Source of the DNA: Gracilimonas sp.
Lineage (GTDB): Bacteria > Bacteroidota > Rhodothermia > Balneolales > Balneolaceae
Assembly (NCBI RefSeq): GCF_017641085.1
Contig: NZ_JAEPPI010000001.1
Coordinates: 1,488,001-1,552,000, forward strand
Direction: 5' to 3'
DNA length: 64,000 nucleotides
The notes beneath the pieces are model-generated. The model was given only the letters and a program-made list of their open reading frames with translations, ran no database searches and was not told the origin of the DNA. Positions 32,555 to 41,687 of the stretch are shown piece by piece (within the stretch, counting starts at the first letter, position 1; every line of letters starts with the position of its first letter). The translations under genes were made by a program, and so were the position numbers.

Positions 32555-34393
32555 TTACTTCTTATAAAAAAGTAACCCGCCGCCTCGGGTTCCTACAATG
32601 AATTCAGCGATGCCGTCGCCATCTAAATCAGTAAAATGAGGAGCTGTGAGCTGGGCTGTGGCTACCTCAAAGGGCATCGGCTTTTTAGTGAACTGAGGCA
32701 GCTCTGGTGTCCCGGTGTTTTCAAAAAACACAATACCTTCGATTTTACTCCCTGAAAATAAATCAAGATCCCCATCTCCATCTATGTCATAAAAAGCAGG
32801 GGCACTCCGGTGCTGAACTTCCACATTCGGGAAAGCTTCTTTCTCCAAACTAAACTCCGGGCTGCCTTCCGATCCAATGTTACGAAAGAGCTGTAACCCA
32901 CCGCCTGACTCCCCCACTATCAGGTCAAGGTCTCCGTCGGCATCAATGTCGGCTAGAGTCGGTACAGCATTACTGCCTCTTTCCAGTTCCGCTATGGTTT
33001 GAGTTTCAAGCTTAAATCCAGTTCCGGTATTCGTAAACAAGGCAATGTTTCCCTTCCAGTTGCCAAGCAGAAGATCGTCGAGACCGTCGCCATTCAAATC
33101 AGTAAGCACAGGCGCATAATGGTAAGCAGTGGGCAGATCAAGGGTTCCGGTCAGGTGAAATTCCGGAGCTGAGGTTGTGCCCCGGTTTTCAAATCGGTAA
33201 ATAACGGATGTGTTTTGGTTGGAGGGGTCGATTTTATTGGCCAGCAGTAAATCCAAATCTCCATCACCATCCAGATCGCCGGTAGCAGGGATGCTCTCAT
33301 CTCCTACATCGATCATATCAATAAACTGTGTGGTTTGGAGGCTGAAATCCCCTTCCTCTTGTTCAAAGAAATACAGGTTGTCACTAAGGGTAAGGTTGGC
33401 ATTGTAGGCCCCGCCCAAAACGCCCAGAAACAGGTCCACATCGCCATCCCCTTCCCAGTCGGCTAAAGTTGGAGCATTATACCCGCTGGTTTGAACCGGA
33501 TTGGAGGGCGGAAACGGCTTGGGTTCGCCCCTGAAATCCGGATTTTCACAAGTGCCTGTGTTTTCGATGAGCAGAATACTCGGCTCGAAAAAATCACCCC
33601 AGAATAAATCCTGATCACCGTCCGAATCGATATCCATAAAAGCCATGGTGTTGGCCCCGTGCATAGTACCAAACTGCTTTACGATCTCTATATCCTCAAA
33701 CCGCTTGGTTACCAGTTTGAAGCGCGGAATTTGGTTTTCATCTCTGCCCACTGATTCGTATCGCGCCAATGTACCATCCAGACTTCCTATAAACAGATCC
33801 AGGCGACCGTCGCAATCTATGTCGGTGACATTGGGGATATTCTGCCGGTCAGAGAAGATAGGCTCGCCGTTTACATCCTTCAGGGAATCAGCGGCCAGTA
33901 CAAAATTTGGATTTTCCGCATCACCTTCATTCCGGTAATAGCGGATGTAACTGTAGGGCTGTTCGGCCAATAAATCAAAATCCCCATCCTGATCCATATC
34001 CACAAAACGGAACCACTCTCCGATATCCAGGTTCTGAAATTTATTGGATCTCCACTTCAACGGACTTTTAGTATTGTTACCAAGATGCTCAAAGAACATC
34101 AGCTCATCGGTCTGCTCCTGCACAAAAAAGTCAGGATCGCCATCACCGTCTATATCGGCAAATTGAGGCCTTGGTGCATTAAAACCGCCAATAAAGGGAT
34201 GGTCGATAGCTGTTCCGTCTTCTGCATATACCACAAACGGGCTGATGTGTTGTCGATATCTCTCTGATTCTGAATTGCTTGTTCCGGCGTTTTGCAACGA
34301 CGCACAGCCGGTTATCAGAAACAAAACGACAAACGGTAACAGAGCCAAAGAAAAATGAGGTATTTTCAATCGGAGCTTTTGAATTATATTCAT
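32555..34393 (-). CDS. FG-GAP/VCBS repeat lipoprotein
   Basis: Started at ATG 34393 the protein has 612 residues; TTG and GTG codons just upstream are less likely. A lipoprotein signal with LITGC places it on a membrane surface. The rest is a run of FG-GAP/VCBS repeats, with about ten calcium-binding loops of the DxDxDG type (for example DIDGDGDPDF, DMDQDGDFDLL, DLDGDGDLDLL). They form a beta-propeller or two. Binding partners are unknown. The ATG shares one base with the stop of the upstream propeller gene (TGATG), so the two are coupled. No type IX C-terminal sorting domain is visible. Confidence 0.85.
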   Translation of the reverse strand: MNIIQKLRLKIPHFSLALLPFVVLFLITGCASLQNAGTSNSESERYRQHISPFVVYAEDGTAIDHPFIGGFNAPRPQFADIDGDGDPDFFVQEQTDELMFFEHLGNNTKSPLKWRSNKFQNLDIGEWFRFVDMDQDGDFDLLAEQPYSYIRYYRNEGDAENPNFVLAADSLKDVNGEPIFSDRQNIPNVTDIDCDGRLDLFIGSLDGTLARYESVGRDENQIPRFKLVTKRFEDIEIVKQFGTMHGANTMAFMDIDSDGDQDLFWGDFFEPSILLIENTGTCENPDFRGEPKPFPPSNPVQTSGYNAPTLADWEGDGDVDLFLGVLGGAYNANLTLSDNLYFFEQEEGDFSLQTTQFIDMIDVGDESIPATGDLDGDGDLDLLLANKIDPSNQNTSVIYRFENRGTTSAPEFHLTGTLDLPTAYHYAPVLTDLNGDGLDDLLLGNWKGNIALFTNTGTGFKLETQTIAELERGSNAVPTLADIDADGDLDLIVGESGGGLQLFRNIGSEGSPEFSLEKEAFPNVEVQHRSAPAFYDIDGDGDLDLFSGSKIEGIVFFENTGTPELPQFTKKPMPFEVATAQLTAPHFTDLDGDGIAEFIVGTRGGGLLFYKK

Positions 34394-35484
34394 CACCAAA
34401 TGCGGGTTCCTATTCCGGTTGAATTCATGCCGGTTTCGATGACTTTTTCAATCGTCAGCGTTTCTGTATTGATGATGACCACTGTTCCGGTATATCCATC
34501 TTCATCAGAGCTACCTTCGGGCATATAAGTGCCGTCCATATTGTTATTCGTCACATATAAATACTTGTCATCCGCTGAAAGCACGGCTCCGTGAGGTTGT
34601 GCCAAGCCGTTACCTTCAATCACTTTTTCAACTTTCTTGTTTTCCATATCCACAACGGTGACGGTATGGGCGCCTTTGTTTCCAAAATAGACCCGTTTGC
34701 CATCGGAAGAATACACCGGGTGCCACGGCTGTGCATTGACGGAAATGGCATCCGTCAATTGGGGCTTCAACGGGTTTGACAGGTCAAAGACCAATAGTTT
34801 CCCCGAAACCTGACCGGTTGCCACCATGGTTTGTCCGTCCGGTGAAATAGCAAAATTCACCAATACATGGTTGTTTCCCTCCAGCATGGTGAGTTCGGTT
34901 TCCCCTGTATCGTTATTTCTTGCCAGAATTTGATTAGCAGATAAACTCGCTATATAAGTGAATTTACCATCCGGCGAAGTTGCAAGAGCGTGCGGCCTGG
35001 AGAAGAATAAATCCACTTCTTCCTCAACATTCATATTTGCCCGACCTATCAATCCAAAACTCTGAGGCGGGTTCACGGCACTCATCGACCGGCCTACAAA
35101 AAGGAAATCTTTGGTTGGGTGCATGGCCATCAGTCCCGGAACTTCCAGTTCGGCTTCATCCACCAACTCATTATCACGATTGAATTTCAGTACTTTATTT
35201 TCACCAATCAGGGTAACAAACCAGTGTGAGCCATCGGAATCGGCTATAGCATGATGCGGTTTGGCGTTTTTAGAAAAACCGAGTTTCTGCAGGTCGATGG
35301 TTTCTATCAAAGAATTTGTTGCTACATCAATAACCGAAAGCGTTGCCTCCCCCTGGTTACAGACGTAAATCCGCTGCCCTTCCGTACTTTGTTGGGCGTG
35401 TAAAGCTGTTCCCAAAAAAGCTGAAATGGCAAATATGCCTATCACCGATAGTAACCTGTACACTGACTGCATTCGAACTCTCAT
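34393..35484 (-). CDS. YncE-like seven-bladed beta-propeller, secreted
   Basis: This 363-residue protein has a signal peptide ending near Ala29-Gln31. The mature protein is made of repeated YVxN/xxSVIDxxTN-type blades (YVCNQGEATLSVIDVATNSL; VYFGNKGAHTVTVVDMENKK; YLYVTNNNMDGTY; VVIINTETLTIEKVI). This is the pattern of the YVTN/YncE beta-propeller family (cytochrome D1-like or lactonase-type). No heme or metal motif is seen, so a binding or scaffold role is more likely than catalysis. It is translationally coupled to the FG-GAP lipoprotein. The two probably act together on the cell surface or in the periplasm. Confidence 0.82.
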   Translation of the reverse strand: MRVRMQSVYRLLSVIGIFAISAFLGTALHAQQSTEGQRIYVCNQGEATLSVIDVATNSLIETIDLQKLGFSKNAKPHHAIADSDGSHWFVTLIGENKVLKFNRDNELVDEAELEVPGLMAMHPTKDFLFVGRSMSAVNPPQSFGLIGRANMNVEEEVDLFFSRPHALATSPDGKFTYIASLSANQILARNNDTGETELTMLEGNNHVLVNFAISPDGQTMVATGQVSGKLLVFDLSNPLKPQLTDAISVNAQPWHPVYSSDGKRVYFGNKGAHTVTVVDMENKKVEKVIEGNGLAQPHGAVLSADDKYLYVTNNNMDGTYMPEGSSDEDGYTGTVVIINTETLTIEKVIETGMNSTGIGTRIW

Positions 35485-35511
35485 TTAATTTTAGATTGGT
35501 TATAAAAGAAA

Positions 35512-35556
35512 AGGCAACTTCATGTTGATCTCAGATGAGAATACATAAAGTTGCCT
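35512..35556 (-). terminator. Rho-independent terminator of the choice-of-anchor B gene
   Basis: On the minus strand AGGCAACTT (35556-35548) pairs with AAGTTGCCT (35520-35512) and is followed by a T-rich tract toward 35500. It lies 19 bases after the stop of the gene at 35575, separating it from the downstream YncE-like gene. Confidence 0.75.
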
Positions 35557-35574
35557 GATCAAATTTATTGTCTT

Positions 35575-37962
35575 TTACTGGTTGATCGCCTGCTGGTTTG
35601 TTTCCAAAATAAACAATCCTTCACGTCCACTGGTCATCACTACTACACCACTCTTGAAGTACGGGTAGTTACTCCACGTTCCGGAGAAACCGGGGGCGTC
35701 TTTGGTGAACGGATGCGTATCAAAGTGACCAACTCTCTGTGGATTGGCAGGATCGGTAACATCAATAACCTGTAATCCACTTACATAGTTAGACTGGTAC
35801 ATCATATTGTCTTTGATATAAAGGTTGTGGTCAGAAGATGCGTTTTCAATTAAATACTCACGCACAAACTGTGGATCATCAAGGTCAGTTACATCCCAAA
35901 CTATGGTTCGGGTTTGATCTACTTTACCCATCAATTCATCCAGCTCATCATTCTGGAAGAAATAGCGGTGATCTTCTGTCAACCAGCCCTGGTGTACATA
36001 ACCGTAATCAGGATAAGAAGCAGTAGAAAGTGCAACCGGATTTTCTTTGTCGGTTACATCCGCAATACTGATAGCTGTTTCGTTTGCACCGATGCAGATT
36101 TCGCTGCCTTTGTGTTCTTCATCCGGTCCGTCATAGATTACGCACTGAGCATCGTGAGAATACCCGGTTCCGCTACGGCCTGTTGAAGGATCAGAAAAAC
36201 ATCCTGCAAAAGTAGGGTTAGCCGGATCCTGAATATTCACCATATGCAGTCCGCCGCCACAGGTTTGTCCACCGCCGCTGCTTCCTACAATAAAGGCATA
36301 TCCGGATTCTTCATTTATGACTACGTTGTGCGCACTGTGAATTTTATCGTAGTGATTGGTTTCTTCAAGCTGTAATGGCTCTCCGGCAAATTCACGCAAT
36401 TGGGTCATGTCAAGCACCTGCATTCCATGTTCTCCAGCACCGTCTGCCACTACATAAGCGTGGTTTTTATACACTTTGATGTCTCTCCACACATTGGCAC
36501 GAGCGCCTTCGGTCATAGGCAGGTTTCCAACATAAATAGGATTAGCCGGGTCACTGATATCTACAAAAGAAGTCCCTTCATTCCGGCCTACAATTGCATA
36601 TTCTTTTTCGGTGAGCGGATCAGTCCAGCCCCACATATCGTTAAGACGAACTCCTCGCTCTCCACCAATAGCACTTATTGGCATGAAGGAAATCAGATCT
36701 ACATTGCTACATCCGAATTGATCGGCTTTACCGTCGCTGCAATCAATACGTCCGTTGGTAATTGGTTTCAGGACATTTCCGCCTTTGCCAATTACGAGGT
36801 TTTGAGTGGTCCACATTCCTTCTGCGTTTCTTTCGAGGATGGCTGCAGATCCGGCTCCGTAATCAGCTCCCACCAATCCGGCTACTGCAACATTTCCTTC
36901 CACATCCAGTGTACCTGAGAAATAATCTCCTTTTTCCTGATCAGCCATTGCCATCTTGGAAGCTCCGATCCACATGCCATTGTCGTCCATATTAAACTGA
37001 TATATGGTTCCTCTGCCTTCATTGGCATTCGGAGCTCCTATCCATACACCTGATTCCACAAATGTGATAGACCCGCCAAACAGATAGCCTGCCTGACCGT
37101 CAAAGGCTACCAGGCGTCCGCTTTCATTCCACATTCCATCTTCGTTACGATAAACAAATACGGTTCCGGATGCGCCAGCATTTCTCGGAGCGCCTACCAG
37201 AATTTGATCTCCATGAATGGCCAGTGCATTGCCAAACTGACTTCTCTGTGTGGTTTGGTCGCTTGTCAGAGTTGCGGTGTGGTTCCAGCTTCCGGAGCCA
37301 TCATTATTAAATACGTGAACCGTGCCTCCCTCCCGCTGTGGAGCACCAACTACTAAATTCATTCCATCTACTGCCAGACTTGAACCGAAGTTTGAACCGG
37401 CTGTATCGGGATTCATAACGCTGGCAACTTCCATCCATTGACCGTTGTTGGCTAGGCGATATACAAATACCGCTCCCTTGCCATTTCCGTGATCAGGAGC
37501 TCCAACATAAGCGTGATCTCCCTTGAGGACTACACTTGAACCCAGCGAACTTTCAACGGTGTCAGCCGGTAAAGTAAACTGCCCGGTCTGTGTCCAGCTT
37601 CCTGAATTCGATTGTTCAAACACAAAAGCCGCTCCATGGCCATCATTCATATCCGGAGCGCCAATCAGTACATATTTTCCATCGGCTGAAACCGAAGAAC
37701 CGAAACCGTCACCAATCATCCCATTGTCGGCCATTAGCATGGTTTCTTGTGCCCACTCTTCGCCGGACTTCGCAAAAATATAAACCGCTCCGGGCTGGTG
37801 ATTATTAGACGGTTCACCGATAAATACAAAACCATTTGAAATAGAAACTGCCTGGGCAAAGCCAAACATAGCTTCAGATTCTCCATCGGGAGTAGTCTGA
37901 GCCTGTGCCGTAAACAAGGCAGTGGTTAGAAATAGCAAAAATAAACTCGAAAGTCGTTTCAT
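35575..37962 (-). CDS. Choice-of-anchor B protein with N-terminal FG-GAP propeller
   Basis: This 795-residue secreted protein has a signal peptide to about residue 21. The first half (about 25-400) consists of integrin-like FG-GAP blades with recurring VxIGAP or VGAPxxxxGxGAVFVY. The second half (about 405-790) matches the choice-of-anchor B/LVIVD-type propeller (FVDISDPANPIYVGNLPM; MQVLDMTQLREF; VIDVTDPANPQRVGHFDT). Choice-of-anchor proteins often end in a sorting signal, but this one stops at ETNQQAINQ right after the last blade, so no anchor is visible. It has its own terminator. Function is unknown; similar double-propeller proteins are common in marine Bacteroidota. Confidence 0.85.
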   Translation of the reverse strand: MKRLSSLFLLFLTTALFTAQAQTTPDGESEAMFGFAQAVSISNGFVFIGEPSNNHQPGAVYIFAKSGEEWAQETMLMADNGMIGDGFGSSVSADGKYVLIGAPDMNDGHGAAFVFEQSNSGSWTQTGQFTLPADTVESSLGSSVVLKGDHAYVGAPDHGNGKGAVFVYRLANNGQWMEVASVMNPDTAGSNFGSSLAVDGMNLVVGAPQREGGTVHVFNNDGSGSWNHTATLTSDQTTQRSQFGNALAIHGDQILVGAPRNAGASGTVFVYRNEDGMWNESGRLVAFDGQAGYLFGGSITFVESGVWIGAPNANEGRGTIYQFNMDDNGMWIGASKMAMADQEKGDYFSGTLDVEGNVAVAGLVGADYGAGSAAILERNAEGMWTTQNLVIGKGGNVLKPITNGRIDCSDGKADQFGCSNVDLISFMPISAIGGERGVRLNDMWGWTDPLTEKEYAIVGRNEGTSFVDISDPANPIYVGNLPMTEGARANVWRDIKVYKNHAYVVADGAGEHGMQVLDMTQLREFAGEPLQLEETNHYDKIHSAHNVVINEESGYAFIVGSSGGGQTCGGGLHMVNIQDPANPTFAGCFSDPSTGRSGTGYSHDAQCVIYDGPDEEHKGSEICIGANETAISIADVTDKENPVALSTASYPDYGYVHQGWLTEDHRYFFQNDELDELMGKVDQTRTIVWDVTDLDDPQFVREYLIENASSDHNLYIKDNMMYQSNYVSGLQVIDVTDPANPQRVGHFDTHPFTKDAPGFSGTWSNYPYFKSGVVVMTSGREGLFILETNQQAINQ

Positions 37963-38096
37963 GGAATCTTTGATTTGTTAATACTCAGGTAAAAAACTTA
38001 GCAGGGTGAATATAGTGCCTGCTTGTGAAAAATCCAGAAAATAGAGAAAGGGGAAACATTTTTTAAAGAATGCCTCCCCATCCGATAACGTATGGT

Positions 38097-38303
38097 TTAT
38101 TCTTCAGTGCTTTTCAGCAGTGCCCAGGCGGTGGCTCCGATAAGCGCTGCCGTTCCGCCTAAGATCAGCGCCAGGTTTACATCCCGCTGAATGCGCTCAG
38201 CCTTAGATAAATAGTCGGACCCAATCCCCTTCTTTGCAATAATACCTTCCAGTTCTTTCACTCTGTTCTGCAATTCTTTCTTCGTTTTATTCTTCAAGCT
38301 CAT
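38097..38303 (-). CDS. Small single-span membrane protein, 68 aa
   Basis: The N-terminal half is a charged coiled-coil helix (LKNKTKKELQNRVKELEGIIAKK cut short here). The C-terminal half has one membrane helix (LALILGGTAALIGATAWALL). It is followed by a short acidic tail. No family is recognised. It is divergent from another small membrane protein at 38414, and the pair could be functionally linked, but there is no direct evidence. Codon use looks normal, and the ATG is the only sensible start. Confidence 0.6.
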   Translation of the reverse strand: MSLKNKTKKELQNRVKELEGIIAKKGIGSDYLSKAERIQRDVNLALILGGTAALIGATAWALLKSTEE

Positions 38304-38377
38304 TTGTTTGATATTTTATGATTAAACTTTTCTGTTTCTTTAACTCTTTTAAATTGACCAACATAGAATCAATAAAT

Positions 38378-38406
38378 TTTGTTTCATGTACACACCATTA
38401 AATTTG
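38378..38406 (+). promoter_or_regulatory. Candidate Bacteroidota-type promoter
   Basis: TTTG (38378-38381) and TAAATTTG (38399-38406) match the -33 TTTG and -7 TAnnTTTG pattern, with 17 bases between. The ATG of the next gene is at 38414, only 7 bases further, so the transcript would be nearly leaderless. Confidence 0.5.
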
Positions 38407-38413
38407 TCTTGTT

Positions 38414-38671
38414 ATGAGTGATATTAACATTGACGAGAACAGCCTGCGAAAAGCACCTTCTTTTATTGAACGAATCAAGCATACCATTATCTCTGCTTTA
38501 CTTGGCGCTTTAATCGCACAAATGATTGCATGGCTTATTGGTTTTGGTTCTATTGTAAGGTGGTATGATGAAATACCCTTCCTGATTTTTGCCGGTATCT
38601 TCGGTATTCTTGGTTTTATTTTTGGTGAACGTTTTATTACAACTCTGACTATAACAATCAATGAATGGTAG
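38414..38671 (+). CDS. Small membrane protein, 85 aa
   Basis: Two membrane helices are clear (about 26-48 and 57-75), separated by a short loop. GALIAQMIAWLIGFG and FLIFAGIFGILGFIFG have small-residue packing motifs. The N-terminal 20 residues are soluble and charged. No family is recognised. The start follows a TAAATTTG box by only 7 bases, with no ribosome binding site, suggesting a leaderless or very short-leader mRNA. sucD lies 125 bases downstream, and there is no sign of functional linkage. Confidence 0.6.
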   Translation: MSDINIDENSLRKAPSFIERIKHTIISALLGALIAQMIAWLIGFGSIVRWYDEIPFLIFAGIFGILGFIFGERFITTLTITINEW

Positions 38672-38796
38672 CGCTTTATTCCCTTCCTAATATGGCGATC
38701 ACCAAACCTGAAACTTTCCTTAACAAATAAGCATTTCAATTCGCAGGCAGAGATGCTATATTCCCAACCCCAAATTTGAACCTCAAAAAAGACAAA

Positions 38797-39672
38797 ATGA
38801 GCGTATTAGTTGGAAATGATACCCGCCTGATTGTACAGGGATTTACCGGAAGCGAGGGTAGCTTCCATGCCGGACAAATGATGGAATACGGTACCAACGT
38901 TGTTGGTGGTGTAACTCCCGGAAAAGGCGGACAGACCCATTTAGACCGACCTGTTTTTAATACTGTGGCTGAAGCCGTAGATGAAGTTGATGCCAACACT
39001 TCCGTAATATTTGTACCCCCTGCCTTTGCAGGCGATGCCATCACGGAAGCTGCCTTTGCTGGTATAAAAGTAATTATCTGTATTACTGAAGGCATCCCGG
39101 TTAAAGATATGATCGTGGCCAAACAAATTGTAAACAGTCATGGCGCCACTTTAATAGGCCCTAACTGTCCGGGTGTTATTACTCCGGGTGAAGCTAAAGT
39201 CGGAATTATGCCCGGCAGCATTTTTACTCCCGGTAAAGTTGGGTTGATTTCCCGCTCCGGTACGCTCACATATGAAGCCGTAGATCAGCTGACCAAAGAA
39301 GGACTCGGCCAAAGTACCGCTATCGGAATTGGTGGTGACCCGGTTATCGGAACCACGCACCTCGATGCCGTTAAAATGCTGAACGATGATCCGGATACCG
39401 ATTCCATTGTACTGATCGGTGAAATTGGCGGAACGGCTGAAGAAGAAGCTGCGGAATGGATCAAAGATAATTGTGATAAGCCGGTTGTGGCATTTATTGC
39501 AGGTTCAACAGCGCCTCCCGGACGACGAATGGGTCATGCCGGTGCCATTATTTCCGGTGGAAAAGGAACTGCCCAGGAGAAAAAGAAAGCTCTGGCTGAA
39601 GCGGGTATCACAGTTGTTGAAAGCCCGGCTGAAATCGGCATCACGCTGAAGAAAATGCTGGAAACAGCCTAA
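38797..39672 (+). CDS. sucD: Succinate-CoA ligase, alpha subunit
   Basis: This 291-residue subunit, when started at ATG 38797 ([10 protein letters not shown]), matches the family's usual N-terminus; an upstream TTG at 38776 is rejected. It binds CoA and carries the phosphorylated histidine in MGHAGAI. Glycine-rich Rossmann motifs ([14 protein letters not shown] and [12 protein letters not shown]) and GRSGTLTYE-like text ([14 protein letters not shown]) are present. With SucB/SucC it interconverts succinyl-CoA and succinate in the TCA cycle, making ATP or GTP. The beta subunit is not in the window. A terminator follows at 39696. Confidence 0.96.
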   Translation: MSVLVGNDTRLIVQGFTGSEGSFHAGQMMEYGTNVVGGVTPGKGGQTHLDRPVFNTVAEAVDEVDANTSVIFVPPAFAGDAITEAAFAGIKVIICITEGIPVKDMIVAKQIVNSHGATLIGPNCPGVITPGEAKVGIMPGSIFTPGKVGLISRSGTLTYEAVDQLTKEGLGQSTAIGIGGDPVIGTTHLDAVKMLNDDPDTDSIVLIGEIGGTAEEEAAEWIKDNCDKPVVAFIAGSTAPPGRRMGHAGAIISGGKGTAQEKKKALAEAGITVVESPAEIGITLKKMLETA

Positions 39673-39695
39673 GCCATATTTTTCCTTTAAAATTT

Positions 39696-39729
39696 AAGCC
39701 TCTTCCCTTTTTGGGTTGAGGCTTTTTTA
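39696..39729 (+). terminator. Rho-independent terminator of sucD
   Basis: AAGCCTC (39696-39702) pairs with GAGGCTT (39718-39724), followed by six or seven T. It starts 23 bases after the sucD stop. Confidence 0.85.
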
Positions 39730-39805
39730 TGTGCCGGAAAATCTCTTTCGATTCATCGGGATTGGCAATACTTTATCCGAAAGAACATAAACCTGATCTG
39801 CAATT

Positions 39806-40396
39806 ATGAAATTTCTCTCTTTGACCTCAGCCATCTCAATTTTCATCGCCCTATTAACTTTACAAACAATGCAGGTAGAAAAACCTGAAATAATTACCAA
39901 AGATCAATGGGGTGGTAAAGCCCCCGTCGGCGAGAAAGAAACTCATGAAATTAAGTATGTCACCATTCATCATGGCGGGGTAGAGTTTGGTAAGGACAAA
40001 GATCCGATGGAATACATGCGTAACCTGCAAAAGTTCAGCCAGGATGATAAAAACTGGATGGATATCCCCTATCACTTCTGCATCGACCTGGATGGTAATA
40101 TCTACGAAGCCCGCCCTTTGCAATACCCGGGTGATACAAATACAGAGTATGATCCAACCGGACATGCCCTGATTAATGTAATGGGCAATTATGAAGTGCA
40201 GAAAATCAAGCCCGAGCAGATTGAGGCCATTGCTCATTTAAGTGCCTGGTTAGCACAAGAATATGAAGTACCCACCGATTCCATCGCTACCCACAAAGAT
40301 CATTCTGACCAAACCGTGTGCCCCGGCGAAGATCTTTATAAGTATTTTGAAGACGGCACCATTATAAACCGTATTCAAAAGTTGTTGAAAGAATAA
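39806..40396 (+). CDS. N-acetylmuramoyl-L-alanine amidase (amidase_2/PGRP type)
   Basis: This 196-residue exported protein has an N-terminal hydrophobic signal (about 5-22). The amidase_2 domain begins at QWGGKAPVGEKE. Zinc ligands are visible as His in TIHHGG, His in ATHKDHS, and Cys in QTVCPG, with YHFCIDLDGNIYEARPL between them. Such enzymes cut the bond between muramic acid and the stem peptide. A single catalytic domain without cell-wall-binding repeats suggests a periplasmic recycling or remodelling enzyme. It ends 9 bases from the convergent glgC. The fold call is firm; the exact substrate is unknown. Confidence 0.9.
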   Translation: MKFLSLTSAISIFIALLTLQTMQVEKPEIITKDQWGGKAPVGEKETHEIKYVTIHHGGVEFGKDKDPMEYMRNLQKFSQDDKNWMDIPYHFCIDLDGNIYEARPLQYPGDTNTEYDPTGHALINVMGNYEVQKIKPEQIEAIAHLSAWLAQEYEVPTDSIATHKDHSDQTVCPGEDLYKYFEDGTIINRIQKLLKE

Positions 40397-40405
40397 AGTT
40401 CAGGT

Positions 40406-41680
40406 TTATATAATAGTCCCGTCCGGGATTACCGTGTTCTTTTTCACAATCACAATGCCATCGCGTACGTAGTGGTATTTGTGATCGCCATCTTCGAGAT
40501 GGTTTCCTCCTACAATGCGTACATCATTACCGATACACACATTTTTGTCGATAATACAATTGCTGATGTAGCACCTTCGGCCGATTCCCATGGCCGGCTT
40601 TTCGGGTCCTGCATTTTCAATTACATCCCGATCCTGAAAATAGTCGTTACCCATAATTATGGAGTACTCTACAGTACTTCCTTTCCCGATACGTGAGCGA
40701 ATTCCAACCACCGACCGAACAATGCGGCTGGCTTCTATGATACACCCTTCCGCCATCAGCGCATGCTCAAGCGTTGTTCCCATAAGTTTTGAGGCCGGAA
40801 GCAAACGGGCGCGAGTGTAGATAAAGTTGTCATTATCATAGAGATTAAAATCGGGCACGGTATCAGCGAGGGCTAAATTTGCCTCAAAGAAAGACTGAAT
40901 GGTACCGATATCCGTCCAGTAACCGCCATATTCATAACTAACGACTTTCTTACCGCCTTCAACGCATTTTGGAATCAGCTCTTTACCGAAATCAGTGGCA
41001 TCCGGATTGTCATCAAACAGCTTCTTCAGCATTTCCCGATTGAAAATATAAATACCCATGGAAGCCAGATAATCCTTGCCTTGCTCTTTGTACGGCTCCG
41101 GCACTTGCGATTTCCACTTGTCAAGCTCATCAGTAGAGGGTTTTTCTACAAAATCTTCGATCACACCGTCCGCATTGGTCTTCATAATCCCGAAACCGGT
41201 GGCATCGCTGGCATTTACAGGGATGGTAGCCACAGTCAGGTCAGCGTCTTTCTCCTTATGCCGCTGCAGCATCTTACTGTAATCCATTTGGTACAGCTGG
41301 TCACCCGAAAGAATCAAAACGTGATCATGCTCATGATTTTCCATGTGGTGAACCGATTGGCGTACCGCATCTGCGGTTCCCTGAAACCAGTCGGTGCTAT
41401 CCGGCGTTTGTTCGGCGGCCAGGATATCCACAAAACCACTGCTGAAAGCATCAAAGTTATAGGTGTTTTTAATGTGGCGATTCAGCGATGCAGAATTGAA
41501 TTGGGTCAGCACATAAATTCTGCGGATATCCGAATTCAGGCAGTTTGAAATGGGAATATCAACCAACCGGTATTTCCCGCCCACAGGTACAGCGGGTTTG
41601 GATCGGTGATCGGTTAAAGGGAATAACCGGGTTCCCCGGCCTCCGCCTAAAATAACTGCTATAACTGATGACCTTTTCAT
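40406..41680 (-). CDS. glgC: Glucose-1-phosphate adenylyltransferase
   Basis: This 424-residue enzyme makes ADP-glucose, the donor for glycogen. The nucleotide-binding start GGGRGTRLFPLT and the adjacent SKPAVPVGGKYRLVDIPISN are textbook, as are GTADAVRQ and VLILSGDQLYQMDY. The C-terminal third is a left-handed beta-helix with hexapeptide-like repeats. It follows glgA by 7 bases on the same strand, giving a two-gene glycogen operon in the order glgA-glgC. A branching enzyme and phosphorylase are not adjacent. The identification is secure. Confidence 0.96.
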   Translation of the reverse strand: MKRSSVIAVILGGGRGTRLFPLTDHRSKPAVPVGGKYRLVDIPISNCLNSDIRRIYVLTQFNSASLNRHIKNTYNFDAFSSGFVDILAAEQTPDSTDWFQGTADAVRQSVHHMENHEHDHVLILSGDQLYQMDYSKMLQRHKEKDADLTVATIPVNASDATGFGIMKTNADGVIEDFVEKPSTDELDKWKSQVPEPYKEQGKDYLASMGIYIFNREMLKKLFDDNPDATDFGKELIPKCVEGGKKVVSYEYGGYWTDIGTIQSFFEANLALADTVPDFNLYDNDNFIYTRARLLPASKLMGTTLEHALMAEGCIIEASRIVRSVVGIRSRIGKGSTVEYSIIMGNDYFQDRDVIENAGPEKPAMGIGRRCYISNCIIDKNVCIGNDVRIVGGNHLEDGDHKYHYVRDGIVIVKKNTVIPDGTII

Positions 41681-41687
41681 ATTGAAC

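Noticed and set aside
38776-38796. TTG start for sucD
   Set aside because: SucD proteins begin at the equivalent of MSVLV, and ATG at 38797 fits exactly.
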